Positions 9,065 through 18,247 of a stretch of DNA of 64,000 nucleotides are shown piece after piece; the stretch's first letter is position 1; every line of letters begins with the position of its first letter. Below the pieces are notes generated by a model, which searched no databases, was not told the DNA's origin, and saw only the letters and a list, made by a program, of their open reading frames with translations. Source of the DNA: Pseudomonas asplenii (GTDB taxonomy: Bacteria > Pseudomonadota > Gammaproteobacteria > Pseudomonadales > Pseudomonadaceae); NCBI RefSeq assembly GCF_001293465.1, contig NZ_JSYZ01000002.1, forward strand, positions 326,566-390,565, read 5' to 3'. Both the position numbers and the translations under genes were made by a program.

Positions 9065-9282
9065 GCACCGACAACCTGATCAAGATGGCCAACCAGATCG
9101 CCCAGTACTTCTCCAGCGAACCGGATCCGCAACAGGCCGTGCTCGGCGTGCGCAATCACCTGCAGATGTTCTGGACACCCGGCATGCGCAAGGAATTGCT
9201 GGCCTGGCAGATCGAGCACCCGGGTGCTGAGCTGCATCCGCTGGCGCGGGCAGCGGTCAGTGGGGCGGGTTGGGAGGCCTAG
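9061..9282 (+). CDS. fdsD: formate dehydrogenase, delta subunit
   Basis: A 73-residue small subunit of the FdsD family, needed for a stable and active FdsGBA complex. The start at ATG 9061 overlaps the fdsA stop by four bases; a longer upstream frame runs inside fdsA and is ignored. The family features are the NLIKMANQIA opening and a later M(R)KELLAWQ-like segment. The gene usually found between fdsA and fdsD, fdsC (FdhD-like sulfurase/chaperone), is absent here, so that activity must be encoded elsewhere. Confidence 0.9.
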   Translation: MSTDNLIKMANQIAQYFSSEPDPQQAVLGVRNHLQMFWTPGMRKELLAWQIEHPGAELHPLARAAVSGAGWEA

Positions 9283-9292
9283 GAAGGCACTG

Positions 9293-9324
9293 GCCCCCTG
9301 GCCTGTGAGAGCAGGCCAGGGGGC
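9293..9324. terminator. hairpin terminator between convergent genes
   Basis: An exact 13-bp stem (GCCCCCTGGCCTG and its complement) with a six-base loop, lying between the ends of fdsD and the convergent hydroxylase gene. It lacks a long T run, but its position and strength suggest a bidirectional terminator. Confidence 0.65.
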
Positions 9325-9335
9325 ATTCCACAAGA

Positions 9336-9884
9336 TTACATCTCGGCATCAGCCTGCAACGGGCTAGCAGCCTGGACGCGGCGGGCCTCATCGCTGGCGG
9401 CATGATCGAGACGAATGCGCGCGGCCTGTCGCGACTCGCGCAACTGCCGTTTCAGCGTTCGCAACGGCGGCGCATAAAGAAAGCCGAACGACACACTGTT
9501 CTCACGCCCCTTCACCGCATGATGCAGCAGGTGCGCCTGATACAGGCGCTTGAGGTAACGATTGCGTGGTCGCGGCCGAAACGGCCAGTAGCGATGCACG
9601 ATGCCGTCATGCACCACCACATAGATGATCCCGAAGGCTGCCACACCGGCACCGATCCACTGCAGGGGATCATGCCCGCTGTTCCCCGCCACGATCAGGC
9701 TCACAGCCACCGCCGCCAACACCAGCAGATAGATATCGTTGGTCTCGAAAGCCCCCAGGTGTTCCTCATGGTGCGAGCGGTGCAGGAACCAGCCCCAGCC
9801 GTGCATGACGTACCGGTGCGCCAGGTAGCCGACACCTTCCATCGCGACGAGGGTGCAGAGGAACAGGGCAAGGTGGGTCATCAT
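9336..9884 (-). CDS. CrtZ-like fatty acid/carotenoid hydroxylase family protein
   Basis: A 182-residue membrane protein of the sterol desaturase / beta-carotene hydroxylase superfamily. The diiron histidine pattern is present: HRYVMHG, HRSHHEEH, a central VHDGIVH and YQAHLLHH. Hydrophobic stretches near residues 1-20 and 50-95 would anchor it in the inner membrane. The start is ATG 9884 or the adjacent ATG at 9881; the ribosome binding site is weak. No carotenoid genes lie nearby, so the substrate may be another lipid. Confidence 0.75.
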   Translation of the reverse strand: MMTHLALFLCTLVAMEGVGYLAHRYVMHGWGWFLHRSHHEEHLGAFETNDIYLLVLAAVAVSLIVAGNSGHDPLQWIGAGVAAFGIIYVVVHDGIVHRYWPFRPRPRNRYLKRLYQAHLLHHAVKGRENSVSFGFLYAPPLRTLKRQLRESRQAARIRLDHAASDEARRVQAASPLQADAEM

Positions 9885-9985
9885 GGAACGCCGTCGACTC
9901 GCAGGAACATCGGAATGCAAAGCGGGTGAGAAGCCGCCAGCATACCTTGCCGGAGACGAAAATCGAGCGCTGGAACGACGAGCGC

Positions 9986-10771
9986 TCAGATCTGCGCCTG
10001 CACCACCTCGATCCCCAACCGTCGATAGGCCTCGACATCGTCCATCAGATGCTGCTCGGTAATCATCGTCTGCAATCGCGCACAAGGTCCCACTACAAAA
10101 GGCTCCACCGCACCGAGCTTGTCCGCCGTGGTGACGGCCACCACATGGGAGGCGCTGTCGAGCAGCGCCTGCTTCACCGCCAGTTCCTCGTAGCGCGCAC
10201 AGCTGATGCCGACTTGCGGATGAATCGCGCAGACGCCGGTAAACAGCAGGTCCGCCTTGATCCCCTGGATCAGCCGCACCGCCTCATGGCCGTCGACCGC
10301 CATGGTGGCGGGGTTCAGCGTGCCACCGGCAAGAATCACCGTGACGCCCTGATGCTCGGCCAGGGTCATGGCAATCATCGGCGAACAGGTGACGGCGGTG
10401 ATGGACAGGCCCGCCGGCAATGACTGGGCGATCTGCAAGGTGGTACTGCCGGAATCGAACAGGACGATCTGCCCCTCCTCGATCCGTCGCACCGCCAATT
10501 GGGCCAGATGCCGTTTCACCTCGTTGGTCTCGGCGATCCGGGTGAAGTAGTCCTTGCCGGTGTCCTTGGGCCGGGGCAAGGCACCGCCATGCACCCGTTG
10601 CAACAGGCCGGCCTGGGACAGTTCGGCCAAGTCCCGGCGGATGGTGTCTTCAGACACCGCGAAATGCAGACTCAAGTCCGAAGCCATGACCTTGCCGTCG
10701 CGCTCCAGCAACAGCAGGATCTTCTGCCGCCGCACAGGGGGCAATTCGGAGGAGGAATGGTGGTTTTGCAT
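9986..10771 (-). CDS. DeoR/GlpR family transcriptional regulator
   Basis: A 261-residue regulator. The N-terminal winged helix-turn-helix (about residues 15-70) has the DeoR signature VSEDTIRRDLAEL and the RVHGGA turn. The C-terminal DeoRC sugar-phosphate sensor domain carries LFDSGSTT and LAGGTLNP motifs. Such proteins usually repress sugar or polyol catabolic genes and release DNA on binding a phosphorylated sugar. No sugar genes adjoin it here; it is divergent from an amino acid permease, so its target is uncertain. Confidence 0.85.
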   Translation of the reverse strand: MQNHHSSSELPPVRRQKILLLLERDGKVMASDLSLHFAVSEDTIRRDLAELSQAGLLQRVHGGALPRPKDTGKDYFTRIAETNEVKRHLAQLAVRRIEEGQIVLFDSGSTTLQIAQSLPAGLSITAVTCSPMIAMTLAEHQGVTVILAGGTLNPATMAVDGHEAVRLIQGIKADLLFTGVCAIHPQVGISCARYEELAVKQALLDSASHVVAVTTADKLGAVEPFVVGPCARLQTMITEQHLMDDVEAYRRLGIEVVQAQI

Positions 10772-11139
10772 GACTTCGCCTGACTATGCATGTTTATGCC
10801 GAATTCAACAGAACTATATATCAGCGCCCCATTCGATCAAGCAAAAACACGACAACGACGGCGCAGGCACTCACACCAGGAGAAAGCCAATCACATGGCA
10901 ATCCCTGCAGCATTTACCGGATACGGCAGCCAATATCGTCAATACTTTCAGCATCTGTACCATTTGGCTGTCGGAAACCTCCGAATCAGTGCCTAATTTG
11001 CCCTCGAACCCGCGTAATACTTGAGCCCCCCATCTTCGGGATTTAATATCCACGCCGCTTATGTCGAGCACTCAGTACCGGTTGCAGACCTGATCCACTC
11101 AGGGCCCCGCTGAGAAGAAAAACTAGAGAAGGTGAAGCA
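10772..11139. other. divergent intergenic region
   Basis: The 368 bases between the DeoR-type regulator and the permease hold no gene. The sequence is more AT-rich than its flanks and should carry both promoters, but I cannot place clear -35/-10 pairs. The permease is preceded by GAGAAGGTG, a usable ribosome binding site. Confidence 0.5.
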
Positions 11140-12537
11140 ATGACGGGTGAAAACCTGACACCGGGTTTGCTCAAGCGCGGCTTGAAAAACCGCCATATCC
11201 AGCTGATTTCCCTGGGTGGGGCGATTGGTACCGGGCTGTTCCTCGGCTCCGCCGGGGTGCTCAAGTCGGCGGGCCCGGCAATGATCCTGGGCTACGCGAT
11301 CTGCGGTTTCATCGCTTTCCTGATCATGCGCCAGCTGGGCGAGATGATCGTCGAGGAACCGGTCGCCGGCTCCTTCAGCCACTTCGCCCACAAGTACTGG
11401 GGCGGTTACGCGGGCTTTCTCTGTGGCTGGAACTACTGGGTGCTCTACGTGCTGGTGGGCATGGCCGAACTCACCGCAGTGGGCAAGTACGTGCAGTTCT
11501 GGTGGCCCGAAATCCCGTCCTGGGTCAGCGCGGCAGTGTTCTTCGTGCTGGTCAACCTGATCAACCTGACCAACGTGAAGACCTTCGGTGAAGCCGAGTT
11601 CTGGTTCGCGATCATCAAGGTGGTGGCCATCGTCGGCATGATCGCCCTTGGCGGCTACCTGCTGGTCAGCGGCGCCGGCGGCCCGCAGGCCACGGTCAGC
11701 AACCTGTGGAGCCATGGCGGTTTCTTCCCCAACGGCGTCAGCGGCCTGCTGATGGCGCTGTGTTTCATCATGTTCTCCTTCGGTGGCCTGGAGTTGGTGG
11801 GCATCACCGCCGCCGAGGCCAGCGAGCCGCGCAAGGTGATCCCCAAGGCGATCAACCAGGTGGTCCTGCGCATCCTGATCTTCTACGTCGGCGCACTGAC
11901 CGTACTGCTGTCGCTGTATCCGTGGGACCAACTGCTGGTCACCCTCGGCGCTTCCGGCGACGCCTACAGCGGCAGCCCGTTCGTGCAGATCTTCGCCCTG
12001 ATCGGCAGCGATACCGCGGCGCAGATCCTCAACGTGGTGGTCCTGACCGCCGCCCTGTCGGTGTACAACAGCGGCGTGTACTGCAACAGCCGCATGCTGT
12101 TCGGCCTGGCCGAGCAAGGCGATGCGCCGAAGTCGCTGCTGAAGCTGAACAAGCAGGGCGTGCCGGTTCGTGCCATCGGTGTCTCGGCGCTGGTCACCCT
12201 GCTCTGCGTGGTGGTCAACTACGTCGCTCCCCATGAAGCGCTGGAGCTGCTGATGGCGCTGGTGGTCGCGTCGCTGATCATCAACTGGATCGTGATCAGC
12301 CTGACCCACCTGAAATTCCGCAAGGCCATGGAGCAACAGGGCGTGGTGCCTGGCTTCAAGGCGTTCTGGACGCCGCTGAGCAACTACCTGTGCCTGGCCT
12401 TCGTCGCGCTGATCCTCGGCGTGATGCTGATGATCCCGGGCATCGCCGTGTCGGTCTACGTGATGCCGGTGTGGGTACTGTTCATCTACGGGCTGTACCG
12501 CCTGCGGGTGGCGAAGGGCTCGCCGCGCACGGCCTGA
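11140..12537 (+). CDS. aroP: AroP-like aromatic amino acid permease
   Basis: A 465-residue amino acid/polyamine/organocation permease with about twelve membrane segments. The opening LKRGLKNRHIQLISLGGAIG, the GEMIVEEPVAGSFSHFA segment and NYWVLYVLVGMAELTAVGKY follow E. coli AroP closely along the whole length, so proton-coupled import of aromatic amino acids across the inner membrane is the best call. PheP-like or broader specificity cannot be excluded. It is a single gene with a strong terminator 17 bases after the stop. Confidence 0.85.
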   Translation: MTGENLTPGLLKRGLKNRHIQLISLGGAIGTGLFLGSAGVLKSAGPAMILGYAICGFIAFLIMRQLGEMIVEEPVAGSFSHFAHKYWGGYAGFLCGWNYWVLYVLVGMAELTAVGKYVQFWWPEIPSWVSAAVFFVLVNLINLTNVKTFGEAEFWFAIIKVVAIVGMIALGGYLLVSGAGGPQATVSNLWSHGGFFPNGVSGLLMALCFIMFSFGGLELVGITAAEASEPRKVIPKAINQVVLRILIFYVGALTVLLSLYPWDQLLVTLGASGDAYSGSPFVQIFALIGSDTAAQILNVVVLTAALSVYNSGVYCNSRMLFGLAEQGDAPKSLLKLNKQGVPVRAIGVSALVTLLCVVVNYVAPHEALELLMALVVASLIINWIVISLTHLKFRKAMEQQGVVPGFKAFWTPLSNYLCLAFVALILGVMLMIPGIAVSVYVMPVWVLFIYGLYRLRVAKGSPRTA

Positions 12538-12554
12538 TCATCTGCCTGAAGAAC

Positions 12555-12580
12555 AAGGGGACCACACGGTCCCCTTTTTT
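12555..12580 (+). terminator. rho-independent terminator of aroP
   Basis: A nine-bp stem AAGGGGACC/GGTCCCCTT with the loop ACAC, and a run of six T overlapping the end of the stem. Confidence 0.9.
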
Positions 12581-12629
12581 GATCGTGCCCAGCCGGCGGC
12601 GCAGCCTGTGACAGCCGCCACAGCAGCAC

Positions 12630-13868
12630 TCAAGGCGTCCCCGGATGCGGCGGTGGATAATCCCGCGCCACGTCCAGCGGCCAAGCGTAGGGCCCATCCC
12701 ACAACTGCTCGTGCAAGGCACCGATGCGCTCGGCCATCGCCTTGTCGTGCATCACCACTTCGAGGTTGCGCGAGTTGTCGAGGTAGCCGCCCAGCCAGTT
12801 GCTGGTGCCGACCCAGGCCACCTGCCCGTCGATCGCCAGGGTCTTGCTGTGGATGACCCGCGCGTAGGGAATGAAGCCCTGCGGGGCCTGGGGCAAGGTC
12901 ACGATCTTGACCTGGACGTTGGGCAGTACCGCCAGGCTCTTGAGGTAGGCGACTTCCGGCGCGCCGGTGTTCCAGTCGGAGACCATCAGCTTGATCGCAA
13001 CACCCCGGGCCGCCGCAGCGCGCAGCGCGTTATCGATCACCGGATAGTACGGGCGGGTCTTGTCCGGCCCGTAGGACAGCGGCGCATAGTCGAGCAGTTG
13101 CACCCGTACCTCATGCTGGGCCTCGGCCAGCAGGCGCGGCAGTTCCTGTTGTGAATCGCCGACACCCGGCGGGTTGTAGCGCTGCGGGCTGGCGACCAGG
13201 TAATTGCCGCTGCGCACTGGCTCCTTGCCGGCCTTGGGCAACGGCACCGGTCTGTTCTCGCTCAGCGCGGCCTGGGCCTTCCAGTCCTGGTCGAAGATCG
13301 CCTGAACCTGGCCGACGAGGGTTTCATCAGTGATACGCAGGCCGGTTTCATGAATGTGCTCCAGCGAGCGCCAGTCGAAATTCTGGCTGCCGACGAAAGC
13401 CTGCCTGCCATCCACCACCATGTATTTGGCGTGGATGATGCCGCCGCCCACGCGGGCATAGGGCAGCACACGGAAGGTCAGGTGGGGGATCTTGCGCAGC
13501 CGCTCCAGGGTGGCCTGATCGGAGAGCCTGAGGCCCTTCTCTTCCAGCAGGAAGCGGATCTTCACTCCGCGCTTGCCGGCGGCCTCGAGGCTTTCGATGA
13601 CCTTGTCCATCACCGAGCCGGGATGGTCGGCGGCATAGAACTGGCCGATATCGATGCGGCTTTTGGCACCGTCGAACAACTCGATCCATACCGGGCCAGG
13701 CTGGCGCAGGTCGGGGCTGGCGAGTTCGGTGGCCAAGGGCACGGTGTGCACCAGCTCGATACCGGGAATGGAGAAATCCGCCTGGACCAGCGGACTGAGC
13801 AACAGGCCGAGCGTGGCGGCCAAGGCGACGCGCAGGCGCGTCATGGGATAATTCTGAGTGAGTGACAT
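12630..13868 (-). CDS. phospholipase D-like secreted/periplasmic protein
   Basis: A 412-residue protein with two HKD catalytic motifs, HAKYMVVD (followed by GSQNFDWRS) and HSKTLAID (followed by GTSNW), typical of the phospholipase D superfamily that cleaves phosphodiester bonds. After a short basic start a signal peptide runs to about SPLVQA. The start at 13868 has GAGG upstream; ATG 13844 is an alternative and would give a cleaner signal peptide. It lies at the end of the exbD-tonB-receptor-exbB run, about 150 bases after exbB, and probably releases phosphate-containing products for that system. Confidence 0.85.
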   Translation of the reverse strand: MSLTQNYPMTRLRVALAATLGLLLSPLVQADFSIPGIELVHTVPLATELASPDLRQPGPVWIELFDGAKSRIDIGQFYAADHPGSVMDKVIESLEAAGKRGVKIRFLLEEKGLRLSDQATLERLRKIPHLTFRVLPYARVGGGIIHAKYMVVDGRQAFVGSQNFDWRSLEHIHETGLRITDETLVGQVQAIFDQDWKAQAALSENRPVPLPKAGKEPVRSGNYLVASPQRYNPPGVGDSQQELPRLLAEAQHEVRVQLLDYAPLSYGPDKTRPYYPVIDNALRAAAARGVAIKLMVSDWNTGAPEVAYLKSLAVLPNVQVKIVTLPQAPQGFIPYARVIHSKTLAIDGQVAWVGTSNWLGGYLDNSRNLEVVMHDKAMAERIGALHEQLWDGPYAWPLDVARDYPPPHPGTP

Positions 13869-14019
13869 GATGGCCTCGTACAGGAAGATCTGACGCAGCG
13901 TGCCTGAGGACTGCAGCCGCCAGTCATTCGATACCTGGCCGGCAGAAGCGCACGCGAGGCATCCGGGCAGGCGTTCCCACGCGGGAGCGCGGGAACGATC
14001 GACACCGGATGCCGGGAGC

Positions 14020-14667
14020 TCAAGCCCTTTGCAGCTGCGCCGGGCTGCTGGCCCGCTGCGGCACTTCATCCTGCACACGGGCACCGGTCGCCGCGCGGAT
14101 CAGCAGCATCTTGAGCTGATCGTTGAGGCGCTCCAGGCTGTCCTGGAAGAAGTTGTGGAACACCACGCAGAACAGCGCGATGGCGATCCCCAGCCCGGTG
14201 GCGAACAGTGCCGTGCCGATGCCCCCGGAGATCTGCCCCGGGTCGGACACGCCGGCACTGGCCAGCGCCTTGAAGGTATCGATGATGCCGAGGATCGTGC
14301 CCAGCAGCCCCAGCAGCGGCGCCGCCGTGGTGATGGTCTCGATGATCCACAGGCTGCGGGCCAGCGGTGCGCGGCTGGCCAGATACTGGGTGTCGATCAC
14401 ATCGTCCAGGTCCTTGCGCGTACCGTGGCTGGCCTTCTGCGCCAGCACGGCGCTGGCCATGTCGAGCGGCAGGCTGTCGCGGCGGGTCAGTTCCGGCGGC
14501 AGGTCCTTCTCGCTGTGCACATGGGAGCCCAGGGACTCCATCAGCCCGCGGGCCTGGCGGCGGACATAGGCGAAGTAGATGGCGCGCTCGATGGCGATGA
14601 AGATCGCGATCGCCAGGGCGGCGTACATCACATAGAACGTGATCTCGTGAAGCGTGTTCATGTCCAT
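14020..14667 (-). CDS. exbB: ExbB/TolQ-type proton channel
   Basis: A 215-residue MotA/TolQ/ExbB family protein with three membrane segments: an N-terminal one at about 10-30 and two in the C-terminal half, including the conserved TAAPLLGLLGTILGIIDTF stretch. With ExbD it harvests the proton gradient to energise TonB. The gene order is unusual: exbD and tonB come first and exbB lies after the receptor gene. The start is 14667, with GAGG upstream. Confidence 0.9.
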   Translation of the reverse strand: MDMNTLHEITFYVMYAALAIAIFIAIERAIYFAYVRRQARGLMESLGSHVHSEKDLPPELTRRDSLPLDMASAVLAQKASHGTRKDLDDVIDTQYLASRAPLARSLWIIETITTAAPLLGLLGTILGIIDTFKALASAGVSDPGQISGGIGTALFATGLGIAIALFCVVFHNFFQDSLERLNDQLKMLLIRAATGARVQDEVPQRASSPAQLQRA

Positions 14668-14701
14668 TGGCGGGTTACCTCTGTAGCGGATGGGACAGAC
14701 A

Positions 14702-16981
14702 TCAGAAATTCGCCTCCAGCGAGACGGTCACGGTGCGGTCCAGGCCGACGATGTAGGCCGGGTCGCCATCGCGGAAACCGCCGTAGGTCGCCGAGTTGGT
14801 CTTGGTGGTGTACACGCCGTCCAGGTACTTCTTGTCGAACAGGTTGTCGACGTTCAGGCGCAGGGTCGCGTCCTTGACCACCTTCTTGTCCACCGGCAGG
14901 TAGATACCGGCGCCGAGGTTGAACACGGTGCGCCCGGAGATCGCCTCGTCGTTGGTCAGGTCGCCATACAGCTTGCTGGTGTACTTGCCGCCGAAGGTGC
15001 CGTAGAACAGGCCGTCGTCGTAACCGATGTTGGCCGCCAGCATGTTCTTCGGCACGTTGGCGAACTGCTTGCCAGCGGTCGGCAGCAGGATCGCCTTGCC
15101 GGCGTTGTAGACAGTCAGGTCGTCCTTCTGCTCGGCCCGGGTGTAGGTGTACGAGGTGTAGAAGTTGAAGTGATGGGGCAGCAGGCCGCTCCACTCCAGT
15201 TCCAGGCCCTTGTTGTCGACGTTGCCGGCGTTGATGTCGGCGAAGTCGCCGTTGATGTCCTTGGACGACACCTGGCGGTTCTCGAACTGCATGTAGAACA
15301 GGGTCGCGGCGACGGTCATGTCGTCCTTGGTGTAGCGCCAGCCCAGTTCGTGGTTCCAGCTGGTTTCCGGCTTGGCGTCGATGGAGCCGGCGCCCTTGTC
15401 GTACAGCACGTAGTTCTGCGGTACGCGCATGTTGCGCGACAGGCTGTAGAACAACTGGTCGTACTCATCGAGCTGATATTTCAGGCCGGCGTTGGGCAGC
15501 AGCTTGGTATAGGTCTGGTTGCGCTTTTCCGGTTGCTCGGTGAGGCTGCCATGGTTGGTGCCGTCCCGCTTGACGTTCATGTAGGCCAGGCCGGCGACCA
15601 GGGTCCAGTCCGGGGTGAAGTACCAGGTGTCCTGGGCCCAGACCTTCTGTGCCGGGGTCACGGTGAAGCGGTCGCGCCCCTGCACGGTGTTGCCGTTGGC
15701 ATCGACCACGTAGTCGGAATCCGGCCAGATGCTCTCCGGCTTGCCGTTGGACTTGATGCGGATGAACGGCTGGGTCTGGCTCTGGCGGGCGCGCTCGTAC
15801 CAGTAGCCGAACTGCAGACTGTGGTCGCCCAGGTCCCAGTTCAGCTTGGTGGTGATGCCCGGACGCCAGGTCTGGGTCCGCGACGGCCGGTAGTACACGC
15901 CATTGTTCGGTGTACCGTCAGCGTTGTACTGGGCGCCAGTGGGCAGGTTGCTCAGGTCGAACACGCCACCGGCGTTCGAACCGCTGTTGAGGGCATAGGC
16001 CGAACTGCCGACACCACTGCCGTTACCCCAGTAGTAGTACGGGATCACCGACAGCGAGAGATTGTCGGCCAGCTTGAACTGGGTGTTGAGCACGCCGGTG
16101 AAGGTCTGGAACGGGTTCAGTGCCAGGCCGTAGTAGCTGTTGATCTTGCCGTTGCTGCCCAAGGCCGGCGTCTGCGGATACGGGTCGTAGCTGCGTCCGT
16201 ACTTCTGGAACTGCGCCTTGGTCAGCTGGCTGTAGCTGGTGTTTTCCTGCTCATGGTACTTGAGGATCAGGTTCGCGGTGTTGCCGCCGCCCATGTCGAA
16301 GAAGCTGTTCCACTCGACCTTGTCGGCACGCTCGGCACCTGCGCCGCGCCACTTCTGGCCTTCGGTGTGGGAGACCGACAGCCAGTTGCTCAGGCCGTTG
16401 ATTTCACCGGTGTTCAGGCGGGCGAAGGTCTTGGTGGTGGCATGGCTGCCGACCACCTGCTTGACGAAGGCGCCGGTTTCCTTGGTCGGGCGAATGGTCA
16501 CCACGCCGATGTTGCCGCCGCTGGAACCGATGTGCGGGCCGTCGGCCTCGGAAGAGCCCTGGGTGACGAAGATCTGTTCGATGTTCTCCGGGTCGCCCAG
16601 CAGGTTGGCGTACAACGCGTAGTTGCCGGAGTCGTTGATCGGCATGCCATCGATGGACATGCCGACCTGGTCGGAGTTGAGGCCGCGCATGGTGAAGCGG
16701 AAGCTGCCCAGGCCGGTGGCGTCTTCACTGGAGATGTTCAGGCCCGGGGTGTACTTGAGCTTGTCGATGGCGTTGCCGGTGGCGGTCTGCTTGTCCAGCG
16801 CCTCCTTGGTCACGGTGGAGCGCCCCTTGATGCTGTCCTCCTGGACCATGTAACCGCCACCCGCGGTCGCCTTGCCCTGCACGCCGATCACGCCGACGTC
16901 GCTGGCGGTGGTGTCGGCCATGGCCATGCCGTGGCCCATGCTCGCGGCAACGAGTGCCAGATGAATCCTTGTAAACCTCAT
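14702..16981 (-). CDS. TonB-dependent outer membrane receptor
   Basis: A 759-residue receptor: signal peptide to about MAMA, an N-terminal plug with TonB-box-like sequence near VGVIGVQG, the MRGL...IDGMPIND plug motifs, and a beta-barrel that ends in the aromatic residue Phe. The start is ATG 16981 with AGGA upstream; a GTG directly before it is less likely. Its neighbours (own TonB and ExbBD, a phospholipase D and a divergent PhoD) point to uptake of an organic phosphate compound rather than a siderophore. This is inference from context. Confidence 0.9.
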   Translation of the reverse strand: MRFTRIHLALVAASMGHGMAMADTTASDVGVIGVQGKATAGGGYMVQEDSIKGRSTVTKEALDKQTATGNAIDKLKYTPGLNISSEDATGLGSFRFTMRGLNSDQVGMSIDGMPINDSGNYALYANLLGDPENIEQIFVTQGSSEADGPHIGSSGGNIGVVTIRPTKETGAFVKQVVGSHATTKTFARLNTGEINGLSNWLSVSHTEGQKWRGAGAERADKVEWNSFFDMGGGNTANLILKYHEQENTSYSQLTKAQFQKYGRSYDPYPQTPALGSNGKINSYYGLALNPFQTFTGVLNTQFKLADNLSLSVIPYYYWGNGSGVGSSAYALNSGSNAGGVFDLSNLPTGAQYNADGTPNNGVYYRPSRTQTWRPGITTKLNWDLGDHSLQFGYWYERARQSQTQPFIRIKSNGKPESIWPDSDYVVDANGNTVQGRDRFTVTPAQKVWAQDTWYFTPDWTLVAGLAYMNVKRDGTNHGSLTEQPEKRNQTYTKLLPNAGLKYQLDEYDQLFYSLSRNMRVPQNYVLYDKGAGSIDAKPETSWNHELGWRYTKDDMTVAATLFYMQFENRQVSSKDINGDFADINAGNVDNKGLELEWSGLLPHHFNFYTSYTYTRAEQKDDLTVYNAGKAILLPTAGKQFANVPKNMLAANIGYDDGLFYGTFGGKYTSKLYGDLTNDEAISGRTVFNLGAGIYLPVDKKVVKDATLRLNVDNLFDKKYLDGVYTTKTNSATYGGFRDGDPAYIVGLDRTVTVSLEANF

Positions 16982-17005
16982 CACTCTATTCCTGGTTATA
17001 GGTGC

Positions 17006-17743
17006 CTACTGCACGCTGTAATTGAAAGTGGCGGTGAAGCGTTGCTCGTTGCGTCCGCCAAAGGCTTGCTCGGGGAAAGGCTTGACCTGCCTGATGCGGT
17101 GCAGGCTGTTGGTCGCGGCCCGGTTGAGCAGCATGCTCGCGGCCGGGGTCTGGATCCCCGAGTCGAGAACGCGGCCCTGCCGGTCCACCAGCAACCAGAC
17201 CACCACGTCGCCGCTGGGGCGTTCGAGGGAGGCCTGGCGTCCGGTGGGGTACTGCTTGAAGGTGTCCAACTCGTTGCGCAGGCCCTTGAGGTAGCCGCTT
17301 TCCAGGGCCTGGCTGTCGACCTTCGGCGGCGCGGGCGGAGCCGGCGGCGTCGGGGTCTTGGCGATGACCGGTTCGGCAGCCGGCTTGGTTTCCACCGGTT
17401 TGGCCGGCACCGGAGTCGGCGTCGGCTTGGCCACCGGTTTCGGCGTTGGCCTGGGCTTGGGTTCCGGCTTGGGCAACGGTTTGGGTTGCGGCTTTGGCGG
17501 CGGCGGAGGAGGCGCGGGTTCGGCCTCCTCGTCCTCGATCACCGGCGGCGGTGGCGGTTCTTCCACCACCGGCTCGGGAACCCCTTGCGGCTCAGGCTCG
17601 ACCAGGGCCAGTTCCACCGCCGACTCGTCGTAGACCGGCTGGACCTTCAACGGCTGCGACGTGATCCCCAGGACCACCAGCGCCAGGGCGATCAGGGCCG
17701 GGACACTGCCCAGCAGCTGACGTGCACGAAACAGGATGTACAT
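17006..17743 (-). CDS. tonB: TonB energy transducer
   Basis: A 245-residue protein with one N-terminal membrane segment (about residues 10-30), a long proline-rich periplasmic spacer with PEP, KPK and EP repeats at about 50-150, and a C-terminal TonB domain with the motif YPTGRQASLERPSGDVVVWLLVD-like (cut to fit; the key part is VVVWLLVDRQGRV). It links the ExbBD motor to the receptor encoded next to it. It starts three bases after exbD. Confidence 0.9.
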   Translation of the reverse strand: MYILFRARQLLGSVPALIALALVVLGITSQPLKVQPVYDESAVELALVEPEPQGVPEPVVEEPPPPPVIEDEEAEPAPPPPPPKPQPKPLPKPEPKPRPTPKPVAKPTPTPVPAKPVETKPAAEPVIAKTPTPPAPPAPPKVDSQALESGYLKGLRNELDTFKQYPTGRQASLERPSGDVVVWLLVDRQGRVLDSGIQTPAASMLLNRAATNSLHRIRQVKPFPEQAFGGRNEQRFTATFNYSVQ

Positions 17744-17745
17744 GA

Positions 17746-18153
17746 TCAGGACTTGCGCGTGGCAATGGAGACGGACGTGAAGCCACCCAGACGCAAGGTG
17801 TCCATGACTTCCACCAGGCGGGCGACTTCCACGCCCTTGTCGCTGTTGACGATGATCGTCGACTTGCTGTCGGGCTTCTCGGCGGCCTTGAGCGCCGGCA
17901 CCAGGGCCTCGACGGTCATGTCCTTGCCGTCCAGTTGCAACTGGCCGTCCGCGCCCAGGGTGAGGATGAATTTGTTCTGCGGCTTGAGCTGCTGCGAACT
18001 GCTGGCACTCGGCAGTTGGGTCTTCATGCCGAGCGCCGGAATCACGTTCAGGCTGACCAGCACAAAGAACACCAGCAGGAACATCATCACGTCGATCATC
18101 GGGATCAGTTCGATGTGCGCCTTGCGCTTTTTAGGTTCGTCCCAGGTTCTCAT
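17746..18153 (-). CDS. exbD: ExbD-type biopolymer transport protein
   Basis: A 135-residue protein with one N-terminal membrane helix containing the proton-carrying aspartate (LIPMIDVMMFLLVFF) and a periplasmic domain. It works with ExbB and TonB. It is the first gene of the exbD-tonB-receptor-exbB-phospholipase run and faces phoD across about 330 bases. Confidence 0.9.
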   Translation of the reverse strand: MRTWDEPKKRKAHIELIPMIDVMMFLLVFFVLVSLNVIPALGMKTQLPSASSSQQLKPQNKFILTLGADGQLQLDGKDMTVEALVPALKAAEKPDSKSTIIVNSDKGVEVARLVEVMDTLRLGGFTSVSIATRKS

Positions 18154-18247
18154 TCGGCGGCCCCTTGTTGATTAGGGGCGCCAAGCTAGCAACGAAAAAT
18201 GACCGATCGGTTAACTTTAATTTACGTTTTGAAGGCTCTAGGACGGA

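Noticed and set aside
10896..10910. Possible sigma-54 promoter (TGGCA...TGC) before aroP
   Set aside because: The distance between the GG and GC elements is too short for a sigma-54 site.
14690..18175. A very long open frame on the plus strand across the TonB locus
   Set aside because: It runs antisense to exbD, tonB and the receptor gene, all of which have clear family motifs. Long antisense frames are a by-product of high GC codon bias.
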